A stretch of DNA of 64,000 nucleotides from Hysterangium stoloniferum (Eukaryota; Basidiomycota; Agaricomycetes; Hysterangiales; Hysterangiaceae): positions 248,001-312,000 of the forward strand of contig WHVD01000001.1 in NCBI GenBank assembly GCA_015178975.1, written 5' to 3'. A program made the translations under genes and the position numbers. A model generated the notes under the pieces. That model was not told where the DNA came from, ran no database searches, and saw only the letters and a list, made by a program, of their open reading frames with translations. Shown here piece by piece: positions 11,565 through 22,367 of the stretch (its first letter is position 1; every line of letters begins with the position of its first letter).

Positions 11565-14126
11565 CTTGACACCAGTGTATTTTCAGAACCCCTGGGTATC
11601 CCAACTCTCTGACCAGTCATGTACTTTCAGACTTTCTAGGATAACTGTACCTACCCCTGTCTGAAGCTAGGACCCAATGATTATACAAAAGCACAGCACA
11701 TAAGATGAAGCCAATTTCTATCTGCCTTGGAACTTCTACAGGTTTTCCCCATGCCTTAGTGCCTTAGTTCACTCCTGCCCAGTAAGGCCTGAGCTTAACA
11801 TATATCCCTTGCATCCTTGTTATATCTCTAGATTGTTATTAAAATAACTCCTCTATCTATATATACATGGAGAAATAGTATTTGCAATCCAATCTGAATA
11901 TTGTGTTACATCACATTACATTTAAACTTACTTCTCTCTACAGAAAAACCACCCATTCTCTTCCTATTTTGGCCCATTAAATACCTTCAGATTTCCTGAG
12001 CTGCAGCTTCATTCCTCTTCTAATCCTATTCTTGGCCCATCCTGAAGTCACAAATTCATTTGAAATTAGGACAGCTGCATAGTTTGTAATGGTGTAGCAT
12101 ATAAACTGAAGCCAAGTTCCATCCATTCACAGTCTTTGCTCCTTGGTTTAGTACTTGACTTAGGGACTTAAGGTCTCTATAGTATATTTTATTCTCAACT
12201 AATCTCACTTCCAACATCCTGACCATATCCAGCCTCCATCACATATATGGATAGTCCAATCACTAACTAGATACATATAAAGCTGTACAAGGCAGCAATA
12301 TCATTGTAGACTCATGATTAATATCATCCAACCTCTCTTTTTGACCAAACTCAGCTGATTTAATAGCAATATTCAATGTTTGTATACATACTGTCTAAGG
12401 CAAAGGAATCATCATGGGCTTGGACTGACATTATTCTGCCCATTCCTTATCCTAGTTGTATTTTGTATTTGGGCTTTTTGGATTTACACCTGAATCCTTT
12501 ACATATATCCTCTAACAAAAAACCTGATTTATCATTATATATATTTAAGGCCTGTCCATCTTAGATTTTCACAGATACTAGTGGTGCTCCAAAGCAACAA
12601 ATTCTTACAACTCTTACAGAAGTGTAGAGTAACTGGAAAGAAAAAAATCACAAATAGGAATGGATTAATAGAAAGGCTAATCAGAGTCTCAACAAGGAAT
12701 ATAATGTGATTTGGATAGGAAGTGTAGAAGTTAACTGCCAGAGGCTCAAAATATTTCAAACTCCGACACAGCAATGTGCCGCGCACTGCTGCGAGGTCAT
12801 ATTTTGAAAGGAAATACTCAAAATATCATGTTAAATCATATATGCTATTAGAAAAGGGCCTAATACACCATTCTAAACATTAACACTAAGTCTTAAAGTA
12901 AATTAACAGGCCCCAGTACACATATTGATATATTATGAAGAATAGATGGAAGGTTATATCTATTTATGCTAGTCAAATGTGTTTTTGAGGGCATTTTGAG
13001 GTGTTTGCGGCAGTCGCGACACCTGCGCGGCACTTTCATGGCCCCCGTGGTCATTAGATCTTTCGTCTGCCAGAGGGGCGGTCGAGTGCCCAGCGTTGAG
13101 TTAGTACCACTCCAGCACCAAGGTTCATAGAACCAACTCCGAGAGCAAGAATCCGAAGTCGGGGATGAGGGTATGCAATAGTTCTTACTACAAAATCTTA
13201 ACACCATCCATTAGTACTACACTTGATAATGTGGAAATACCAAAGTGATTTCTTATCGAACATATATCGGTTTAAATTTGCCAAATATTCATTATCAAAT
13301 TATTCTTTCGAACTATTGTGCGTTGGGGGCTTTATCTATCACATACATATATAGCATGCTAGCTCGTGTTTTAAATCTCATACTTATCCTGCACTCGGGG
13401 GCACTATTAAGGGCGACTTGGTTTGCACATTGGGTAAATTAGTTTAAACAAGGCACCCTCCACAACGCACTGTTCAAATATGCCCTTTGGAGTTGAATTG
13501 TGCCCGATGATGCATCTGGTGTAGGAGGTTTATCATATACTTACTACCAAGACTTACATGCCAACTATTTCCCTTTTTCTATCTACTGTCAGAATGACAC
13601 ATGTACATGGAGGGGGAGGTTAATTGCGTAGAATATCGGATTTTACGAACCGAAAGGAAAATCGAAACTGGACGGTTGTTTGGATGCGGAAAGCTGCACA
13701 TGCCCGGCACTATACTGACACCAACACACCGGTATATCATTGATGCTACACACGCAGGCGAATTTATGCATTTATTAATGGACACCAGGGCCAACCATTA
13801 ATGACGGGAGTGGTCAACTAGACTATGCCAGCCTTGGCAGATGCGCTCGGTTCGTGAATTAATATTGTAGAAACTCCCGTCTATTTAGGATATAGTACAC
13901 GGTACAAGCAACCATATATATACGTACAAAATGAGCTGATGTCATATAAAGTCTAATCAGACGTGGACAGGAGCATTTACGGGTCCATGGACTTTATGAC
14001 ACACGATACACATGGGGGTCAGGAATCCGCACTGAGAAACCAATAATGAATTTTTAGAGAAGCAGAGGCACTTAAAAAGAGGAGAGATGAAATATGGCAA
14101 TACATAACAAACCAGCGGATGGTCTT
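11565..14126. other. Intergenic with LTR remnants; possible SET-like fragment
   Basis: The bases 11680-11720 and 12095-12120 keep the LTR 3' box in decayed form (cataagatgaagcca, ataaactgaagccaag). A plus-strand frame at 13601-13801 reads GTILTPTHRYIIDATHAGEF, reminiscent of the end of a SET methyltransferase core (Y-x-IDA-x-x-x-G), but the usual NHSC box is absent. No other gene can be supported. From about 13900 the sequence is the 3' flank of aquaporin 1. Confidence 0.3.
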
Positions 14127-15587
14127 TTAAACGATGTCACCAGCTGTCTTTTCGGCAGCAACGTTCCGAACCCTCTCACGATGGGCTTTTGTTTCCAAAT
14201 TGGCGGTATTGATAATACTATCATTACCGATAAAGAGGAAAGTGTCGTACACCAAGGCACCAACAAGAGCACCAAGGAACGGACCGAGCTATGAAATAAA
14301 CAAAGTTAGGTGAAGCTTGTGTATGGTTGAGCAAATTTATTTACGATAGGGCACCAGAGCCAGTATTGGTTACGGAAATTGAAGACTAGAGGGAAGTCAG
14401 GGTTATCAATTAAAACTACCAGACGTTGCATCTACGTACCGTCTCTTCCATATCCGACCATTGCGGTGAGTAATCTGGGACCGAAATCACGGGCCGGGTT
14501 GATAGCATAGCCTGTGGGAAAGGGTTAGAATTAAAAGACGCGCAAAACCCCGCCGGGTTTAACGTACCGGTCTGCATTCCAAAGGATAGTCCGATGCCGA
14601 ATACCGCGAAGAATATGGCGAGCGGAAGCATTCCAGGTTTCGGTGCGAGATTTTTCTATGGAATGTCGGACCTTAGCAAACAAACGGTCTGAGTAATGAT
14701 GATGATAGTAATGACCTTGTCGGTGACCGCGAATACAACCATGACCAGCAGGGCTGTTCCTATGACTTCGTCGAAGAAAGCAGATACTGGTGTCAAATAG
14801 TCCAACTAAGATCGAACTATATAAATATCAACGTCGGATGGACAAGTTCGACGAACAGGATATGTCGCGAAAAGACTGGCAGTCCCAGGAACCGTCCGAA
14901 CACCTCTTTCTCCCTCGAAAATATCAATAGCATGGAAGTAGTTGGCATATACGATGGCGGCGCCACATATTGCTCCCATTAACTGCGCGAACATATAAAT
15001 CGGCACTTTTTTCCAGGGAAACCCTCGGAAGACAGCGAGAGCGAGTGTGATCTTGGTCCGAAATGTTAGCTAATAGACTCGGTAGCGTATTCAAAGAAAA
15101 AATCAGTCACAGCAGGGTTAATATGACCACCGGAAATACCACCAGAAATCCATACACCAAGAGCGGCAGCGGTTCCCCAGCCGAATGAGATTGAGAGGTA
15201 TTCCTGTGAATGGTGGTGAACGAGGGATAGTTGGCGAGACATCGTGGTACTCACCCCCTTGCTTCTAGCCGAAATTGCAGGATTTTCAGCTAGGACGACC
15301 TGGAGGAGAGATAAACAACGTAAATGATGAGAAAATTCAAGGAAAGTAAAAATACGTACTTGACATACAACACCATTGCCAAACAAAATGAGGACCATGG
15401 TGCCCAAAAATTCTGCAGCTGGCTCTCGAATCATTCCTCGCCATTGCGCCCATATGTTAGGATACATGACGCAGTGCTCCGTGAGCTCCTCGAGGGTTTT
15501 CCCACCTTCTACTCCACGATGTGAACTCGGAGACATGGTACGATTCTCATCGCTAGCTGTAGAGTCGTTACTGATATCGTGAGACAT
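14127..15587 (-). CDS. Aquaporin 1 (aquaglyceroporin, MIP family)
   Basis: This is a membrane channel for water and probably glycerol, of about 320 residues in about eight exons joined by short introns. From the N-terminus (start chosen at MSHDISND, kept in the paralogues): a hydrophilic tail of about 55 residues; helix 1 with [35 protein letters not shown] and the first pore motif GGHINPA; helix 3 in [17 protein letters not shown]; a loop; [35 protein letters not shown]; the second motif [11 protein letters not shown], where Asp after NPAR is the mark of glycerol-type channels; and a last helix [17 protein letters not shown]. The second NPA is split from the preceding exon by an intron. Exon 1 is 15587-15360. 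FGWG replaces the FGYG of the two paralogues. The reading frame looks intact. Confidence 0.88.
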
Positions 15588-15599
15588 AACGTGGTCGTG

Positions 15600-15960
15600 A
15601 AGGTAGAGGGAGAGGGAGTTTAAGTACAAAGTGGGGACAAGCCTGAGGTGACAGGAAGAACTAGAGGCGTTATTTAAGGCGATTGAGGAGGAGGGGGGCG
15701 CCTCTCGGGGTTGAACTTGAGGCGAGCTGCCCCAAGGAACGATATTGGTCACCAGATGCTAATCTCCGGCGCAGAGGGATATATAACCCATTCGAAAATC
15801 TGTGGGGTTCTTAGAATCACGGCTCATGCGCTACCTTCCACGTGATGATTGATTTCTAACTCTGTGCGCTCATTTTACCACCAGACAGGCTTCGCGAAGG
15901 CCCAAAGTTCAAATATACTATTTTCCATGAGTGGGCGGCTCGCGTAGAGTGTTTACAAAT
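15600..15960 (-). promoter_or_regulatory. Aquaporin 1 upstream region, conserved in the paralogues
   Basis: The first 300 bp or so before the start codon are alignable among the three aquaporin copies: ggacaagcctgaggtgac, then an AT-rich cttaaata-like box (minus strand, about 15675), then ggggttgaactt. The conservation could be recent descent rather than selection. Confidence 0.4.
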
Positions 15961-16495
15961 AGCTTATTATTAAATGATTTGTAATTCATAGTGAATCTGC
16001 AATTTCGATTTTTTACGACAAGGCATACCATACCGATCGCTTCCCACTGAAGAAGCGGAACTCTTGAACACCGGGAGAGCATCTGCAGATTCCCTGAGCA
16101 CGTCCAGTGCCGATCAGAGGATATTGACTTCCAGAAAGTGCATACAACCAAGAGCAACAAAGAGTCTCGGTGGAAAAACGCGACCGAGTGATTTGAATCT
16201 CTAATAGAAGTTCGAACGAAGTGAGAAACCTTTTGCTACTTTGACATAGTGGAGAGATATCTTTTCTCGTGCGCAGAACTGCACCTGCACCCAGCCCGAG
16301 GGTTTGACTTCTCGCAGCAGCAACCGAGTGTGTGCCACTGGGGAAAAGTGGGAGGATCAGCAGTCCAGGAACTTACTGCACCATGAGAATTATACAACCT
16401 GTCAACCAGAAATGGACGTTCCCAACATGTTCCCATAGTTGTGCACATTGAGCACTCTGAGACACCAAAATTACTCTGCGAGACATTTAACATTC
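15960..16495 (-). repeat. Aquaporin upstream repeat, copy 1
   Basis: On the minus strand it carries a frame that reads DVLRESADALPVFKSSASS up to a GTATGC donor-like site (about 16030-16120), then one or two copies of the 110-190 bp unit and the box gcgcagaactgcacctgc. Copies lie upstream of aquaporins 2 and 3 and, inverted, at 4684-5316. The peptide resembles the start of basidiomycete NLR-type proteins, an inference from pattern only. Confidence 0.6.
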
Positions 16496-16547
16496 TTTGT
16501 TATCTATTGAGCGAAATCTGGGTGATTGTTGTTTTATGTGGTAATTT

Positions 16548-16838
16548 TGTTAAAGCTACTTGCGCAGGAACTTAAGTATGCCTCTTAGTGAGTTAACAAC
16601 TCCACTAAGAATGTATTAGCTATCTACCTTAAGTATGCCTGTAGATAGACGAATAAGGGACTATTACTATAATAGAGAAAAGAAACCTTGCATACCTCTT
16701 AGTGAGTTAACAACTCCACTAAGAGGTTACATCCTCAACTCATAACTACTTATATAGTTCGGGCACTCAACTCCGAACTATACAGGTGCAACCAACATTT
16801 GGTGTGTTCCTGATTAAATAATACTTATATCTCCAACA
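16548..16838. mobile_element. Solo LTR, 291 bp, target duplication AATTT
   Basis: It starts TGTTAAAGC and ends ATCTCCAACA, flanked by AATTT (16543-16547 and 16839-16843). Inside are two identical 30-bp copies, 16581-16610 and 16695-16724, of a sequence that is itself a hairpin (CCTCTTAGTG / CACTAAGAGG). A second inverted pair flanks tatatagttcgggcactcaa. Confidence 0.75.
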
Positions 16839-17144
16839 AATTTGTCCAATTAATTGATTGTATCGGAAATCATTGTGACAACTTGTGACTGATGGTCGAC
16901 TGCATTCCACCAATGGAACTTTGAAGAATGGCAAATGAAGCTTTTGTTGGAATGTACATGATGACCAACATCTATTTTTGACAACAAAGGATTATGTCAC
17001 TTGGCCAACTTCCCCATCCTTTTGTTGGATTTCAAGCATCATACAAGCTTGTGTTCCTTTGTTTCCTTGCCCTCTTGTCCTATTATCCCCCCTTTTCATA
17101 CTCCTATTCTTCCCCATTTAGAATTCTATTGTTGTTAGGGTTTA
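16839..17144. other. Left flank of the Tc1 element, inverted relative of its own 5' region
   Basis: The bases 17020-17144 match, inverted, 17460-17590 inside the Tc1 element. The right flank 30245-30300 matches, inverted, 17405-17455. The pre-insertion site was therefore a copy of the element's 5' untranslated region in opposite orientation. No gene is seen. Confidence 0.6.
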
Positions 17145-17373
17145 CAGTGACTCTCAAAACCTTTTCAATGTTTGACATTTGCATATTGGCAGGCCACTAC
17201 CAGGGGAGAAAAAATAGCAAAATATCTCAAAAAGATACAGTATATAGCTAAACATATGTAGAATCAGTGTCTAGAATATTATTATGTAATATCCATTTTT
17301 GGGTATGCTAAAAATAGTTTATTCGGGCCTGCTCATTGAAAAGGTTTTAATGCTGATGATTATGATGCAATAT
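17145..17373 (+). repeat. Left terminal inverted repeat of the Tc1 element
   Basis: This is the inverse of 30014-30242 with about two mismatches. Each repeat also carries an internal inverted pair: ACCTTTTCAATG near the tip and CATTGAAAAGGT near the inner end. That is the layout of elements whose transposase binds twice per end. Confidence 0.85.
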
Positions 17374-17806
17374 TGTTGAGATGAGATGGACTTTGACCTC
17401 ACCCAGGTATAGCAGGGACCCTCGCAAACGTGCAGGGAGCTCTATTCGCATGTAGCTACATATATATACAATAAGAACAATAGAATCTCAATGAGGAGAA
17501 CAATAAAGATGTGAGACAAGAGGACAATGGGGGAAAGGAACAAAGGAATATGAGCTTGTATGATGCTTGAAATCCAACAAATATATGCTATATTAACTGG
17601 CCAAATCACATGATTTTGGTGATTGTATTCAACATGGTCATGTGACTTGTTGATTTATAGTCAATTCTGACATTCCTAGCTCTTTTCATTACCAGCAATC
17701 CATCATGCACTCCATCACATCTGATCAGCAACAATACATTATCTCCCAGCTTGAAGCTGGCCATTCCACTCCATACATTGCCTCAATAACTGGTATTAGC
17801 ATTAGT

Positions 17807-18644
17807 TGTTACAACCGGACAATCCCGCCGGACTCCGGGCACTAACCTGTACGCCCCCACGCGCTACAAGCACCAATTGTCTGTTTATAGGATCTCCCGC
17901 CTGGACTCCGTTACGTCAAGACTTGTTACGTTCGACCTCATTACGACACATATCAGTCACCGGACTTCCCCTGGACTCCATCTCTGTCTATGTCTGTCTT
18001 CGTCCCACGCATCAGTCACCGGTCCCCGCTTAGAATCCCGTCACCGCTCTAATCGAGCCCCATTCCCGTTTTAGTCAAATGACCTGTCACGATTTAGGAC
18101 TCCACTCCCGCTCCGTTTCCCGTTATGGGTTATGCTTTGTCACGATTCGGACTCCACTCCGTTCCGTCCCATTCCTAACACCAATTTGGTGTTTACTATT
18201 CCCGTTTCATGTTTTGTTAGTTTCGTTTCATTATTACTGGATTTGGTATGTCATGCATTCCACAGTCTATATAAACTGGCAGATGTTGTACATACAATCC
18301 AGTCAGAAAATTAGCTTAGATTCCCCCCAGTAATCTAATAGTATTTTCCACTCTAAAACCTTACTCGATTCACATCGCTCGCACTAGTCGGAGCCCACGG
18401 GCTCCGGCACATCTATCTCTCTCAACCAACTCGACTCACGACCCACGACCTCCGACTTACAACCCACGACCTGACTTACAACCTACGACCCACGAACCCT
18501 GCCCGGACTCCCCGGGATCCCCGTCTGTCCGTTTGAAATTGGACAACACGATCTAGCGAGGGCACAGCCTATAAGCTGAAGCCAAGTCCTACTGGATATC
18601 CCGCGGGTTTCTCCGGAGACCCGGCCTGTGTGTGTATCCTAACA
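17807..18644 (+). mobile_element. Solo LTR family A, target duplication TTAGT
   Basis: It starts TGTTACAACCGGACAATCC and ends GTATCCTAACA, 838 bp, with exact TTAGT duplicates at 17802-17806 and 18645-18649. It interrupts transposase codons for the first helix-turn-helix. It is rich in CpG compared with the copy at 5618, so it is younger. Confidence 0.93.
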
Positions 18645-19462
18645 TTAGTACTATCTCCAGACTTCACTCTAAATACCTTCCTACCCTCCCAAAATCAACT
18701 GGAGGTCATCCCAAGAAGTTCTCTCCCACCAACATCCATCATGCAGTCCACTTGATCACCTCTGGAAAGGCTGAAACTGCAGTTGACATAGCCAAAACAC
18801 TTCAGACCATCACCAACAACTCTATCTCAGCTCATACAGTTCAGAGGAGCTTGAAGACTGCAGGGATGAAAGCAGTTGTGGAGAAGAAGAAGCCACTTTT
18901 GTCCAAGAGACACATGAAGGAGAGGCTTGACTTTGCTTTGGCCTACCAGTATTGGACTTTAGATGACTGGAGGAGGGTGTTAAGGTATGCATGTGGAGCT
19001 TATCGGAGGGTTTCCAGAGAAACCCACAGGAAGACTTGGCTTCAGCTTATAGACTGCACTCTCACAAGATTGTGTCATCCAATTTCAGATGGGCGGACAG
19101 GAATCCTGGGGAGTCCAGGAGTGGTTGGTGGGTTGAGAGGTTGGAGGGTCAACTGTGGGAATCCCATGGAGGTCGAGGGGTCAGGCAGTGATGAGTCGGA
19201 GGTTGAGTAGTAGATAGGTCAGAGCCCATGGGCCCCAATGAGATAAATAGCGGTGTGTTTCAAAGAGGAGATTAGAGCAGAAAATGTACTGAGATTACTG
19301 GGGAAAATCTAAGCTGATTTCTGACTGGATTGTATGTACAACATCTGCCAGACTATATAGACTGTGGAATGTATGTCATACCAAATCCAGTAATAATGAA
19401 ATCCAAACTAGTAAACATGAAACAAGATAAGTAAACACCACACTTGGTGTTAGGAATGGAAT

Positions 19463-20788
19463 TGTGAGGTATCAGCTTTATCTCTTAATTTTCTCTTAAT
19501 TTTCTTTGAATTTATTAATATTTTCTCAAATTTATTGTATTTTTATTATATTTTTATTGTGAAATATAGGCTCTATTCCTTTTAACTTCGCATAATAATA
19601 GCATATATGAACTCATATTATGCTATTATATCTTAGTTAATTTATTATAATTTTTAACTAATTATTTATATTTTATTTACTTAGTTATTACCTTTTGGCA
19701 CCTTGTGCAGCCTCGTTTGCGCATTTTTGGAGTCATGTGACCTATTACATAAGCCTCCAGTGTTGGGATGTCACAAAGGTCACGAATGTGACTACCCGAG
19801 TCACACAAGTCACGAACGTGACTACCCGAGTCACACAAGTCACGAACGTGACTACCCGAGTCATTATTAGGTTCCGCCGACTCATCGTTTGCTTCCGTCC
19901 CGGGACCGCGGCCTTGAACCTTCATGTTCAAGCAAGAGGTTAGAACCCTTGTCTCAGAGAAGGGAATCACATGTTAAACAAAGGGTAAATAATGAGTAGA
20001 ATATGAGGTCATTATGATCTCACTAATGACCTCATAAACTAAATAGTTGGCTAATCATTGAGTTATCAAAATGTATATAAGGAGGGCCAAGTTTCCAATA
20101 AAACCAATCTATCTCACACACATTTAACAGTACAGCACAGAAGCTTACCTCATTATCCTAAGGACAATAATAGCCTTAGTCTGATACACTCACTGCAAGC
20201 ACCTACACTTGCAGCATCTTGAATCTTTGTCAGCAACTCTTGGACTTAGCTAATCATCTAAGTTCCCCCAGCCTCACAGCTACCCTTTAGGCTTATTAAT
20301 TAGATAATAAACCTAATAAGTATCTAAGTATCCTTACTGAAATCCCTGCCAATACTAGATTACTCAAGGCCCAGCCCTAAGTTTATTGAATTAATCAAGT
20401 ACAAGCACTCAGATAATCCAATACAATTTATTTTCTCTATTAATAAATTATTTAACACCTTGTTAAATAACTATTAATAGTTACAAATAAGCATACAAGA
20501 ATCCGAAGCTCTTATATCAAGTCCCTGCCAAGTTACTGCACATATATTCAGCTTCCAGCCCCTATTCTCAAGGAATAGTTCTTGTATTTGCTAAAAGAGT
20601 CATACACAGTTCTATTGAACCTTTCAATAATCAAAATAAGCATTGATTTGAGTTGTTTAAGCTTCATAGCGCAGCTCATTAATCTATCAGTATTTAAATT
20701 ACTGGACCTTTGCTTGTTTTACTGTTGAAGCTCTGTGACACTATAGCATATATTGAGCTATCTAAGAGAATCCCCTGAGTACATTACA
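19463..20788 (+). mobile_element. Solo LTR family C, 1326 bp, target duplication GGAAT
   Basis: It starts TGTGAGGTATCAGC and ends GAGTACATTACA, with GGAAT at 19458-19462 and 20789-20793. It is AT-rich, with a TATA-like tgtatataagg at about 20071. A relative in the opposite orientation sits in gypsy-2 at 38969-40397. Confidence 0.88.
19779..19868. repeat. Three tandem 30-bp repeats inside the family-C LTR
   Basis: The units begin at 19779, 19809 and 19839. Each reads gtcacgaacgtgactacc plus the rest, and contains the inverted pair GTCACG / CGTGAC. A similar but scrambled set of GTGAC boxes lies at about 40030-40135 in the other family-C copy. Confidence 0.85.
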
Positions 20789-20968
20789 GGAATGGAGTGG
20801 AGCAGAGTCCAAAATGTGACAGGTCGTTAGACCATAATGGGAATGGGGCAAAAGTGGAGTCTGAAACGTGACAGGTCATTTGACCATAATGGGAATGGGG
20901 CTCAGTTAGAGAGCTGACGGGTTTTCCAAGTGGTGTCCGGTGACTGATATGTGGGACAGGTCGGGGAT

Positions 20969-21442
20969 TGTGAGGAGTATGCTTTTACCACAGTTTCATT
21001 GTGGTAAAACACTCCTTTTATTTTAATTATATTTTACATATTCTATTCATATTTTTCTATCTTTCATATTCTTCGAATATTGCATATTTCATTAGTTCGA
21101 AGCATTGTGTATACTTGTGGGTGCACTCAGCACTAATTAGAACTCAGACACACTTTTACCCAAGCACCACCACTCGTAAGACATAAACTAGGTCTACTAC
21201 GAGTGGTGATCAGGGTAACGTGTCAGCTACCATATAGGTAGTATTATCTGAACTACTGAACACTTCTGGCCTCGAACTATAACAGTCGAGGCCTCCACTC
21301 GAACCATTGCACTCATTGACTCCTTCATCATCTCGTGCTCTTTCTCTCACTTTCTCTTATATTGCACCGAATAGGTCAATATTCTTCCTTTCTACTCATT
21401 TCTTCGTATATAGAACGGTCAGAACTTCCGCCACTCTTCACA
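20969..21442 (+). mobile_element. Small solo LTR, 474 bp, target duplication GGGAT
   Basis: It starts TGTGAGGAGTATGC and ends CACTCTTCACA, with GGGAT at 20964-20968 and 21443-21447. It contains hairpins (CACCACTCGTA / TACGAGTGGTG at about 21166-21210; CCTCGA / TCGAGG at about 21271-21292). No coding sequence. Confidence 0.88.
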
Positions 21443-21606
21443 GGGATAGACAGGGATGACATGCATGGGGTCCAGGTGGGTATTCTGGTGACTGGTACAT
21501 GAGATAATGAAGGTCAGGCATGGACAGGTCTGATGTCCAGGTTCCAGCAGGTATTCCGGTAAACTGATAACTGGTGTGTGTAGGGTGCAGGTGCATATAG
21601 GGTAGT

Positions 21607-22329
21607 TGTTACGACTGTGTCGTAACCCTTCGCAAACCGACGCCCCCTGACGGAATACCCTCGTTATACGTCTCCGACAATACAACACCTCGGAAGACGT
21701 CGGACCTCCGACGCTGACGTATGCTCTCCGGTCAATCAAACCCGACTACGCCTTTCTGTCTGGTTATGTTTTGATATGTCCCTTTCATCATGTTGATCCG
21801 TATCATCTTATGTTCCACATATGTCTAACTATATTCGTAGTCCTCGAACTATTTCCTTTTATCGTAATTTCCATTCTCGGTTATCATCGGCCTCCGAACT
21901 AATCATAAACTTCCTGTTCCTAGTCAAGCTTATTGTTAATGCCGTTTTCCGCCCTCCTCCCCATTAGTACTTTCTAGACGCCTGTTACTTGTATATGAAC
22001 TCGCTGTAATTGTAGTTACGAGGCAATCAGAATATCGACTCAGAATACCCTCATACGTCTGTAGCAGTCTCATACTAGGAGAATCTCTCTTCCGCCTTCG
22101 CGTGCGCTCGCCCACTCTCGGCCCCGACCCCTTGGCCCGACACCTGACTTTTCCTTCGGTTCCGATCGGTGTCTTGCCGAAAAGTTCTTCTTAGGATTTA
22201 GTCTTCGCCTGTCCGAAATTTAAGGACAACCTACGGATATTTGCGAGGGCGCAGCATATAAGCTGAAGCCGAGTCCTTCCGATCGGTCCCCGTCGGCCAC
22301 CGACATTAGTCAGTTTCTAGTTCTTAACA
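21607..22329 (+). repeat. gypsy-1 5' LTR
   Basis: 723 bp, from TGTTACGACTGTG to GTTCTTAACA. TATA-like tatatga lies at 21992 and the predicted transcript start at 22025. The 3' box ATAAGCTGAAGCCGAGTCC lies at 22258-22276. Confidence 0.93.
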
Positions 22330-22342
22330 GTATATTCTGATT
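22025..22342 (+). promoter_or_regulatory. Predicted self-primer and primer-binding site of gypsy-1
   Basis: AATCAGAATAT at 22025-22035 lies 33 bp after a TATA-like box, where the transcript should begin. Its exact complement ATATTCTGATT lies at 22332-22342, two bases after the 5' LTR, where the primer-binding site belongs. The related Tf1/sushi elements prime reverse transcription by folding the 5' end of their own RNA onto this site. The fit here is 11 of 11 bases. The role is inferred, not shown. Confidence 0.6.
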
Positions 22343-22367
22343 TTACACTCGCATTTTCCGTCTAATC

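Noticed and set aside
15066-15752. Longer N-terminus for aquaporin 1 starting at 15752
   Set aside because: The extra 55 residues are not conserved in copies 2 and 3, which both start at MSH; they run through the upstream region.
19779-19868. CRISPR-like array
   Set aside because: Only three direct tandem units without spacers, inside a eukaryotic LTR.
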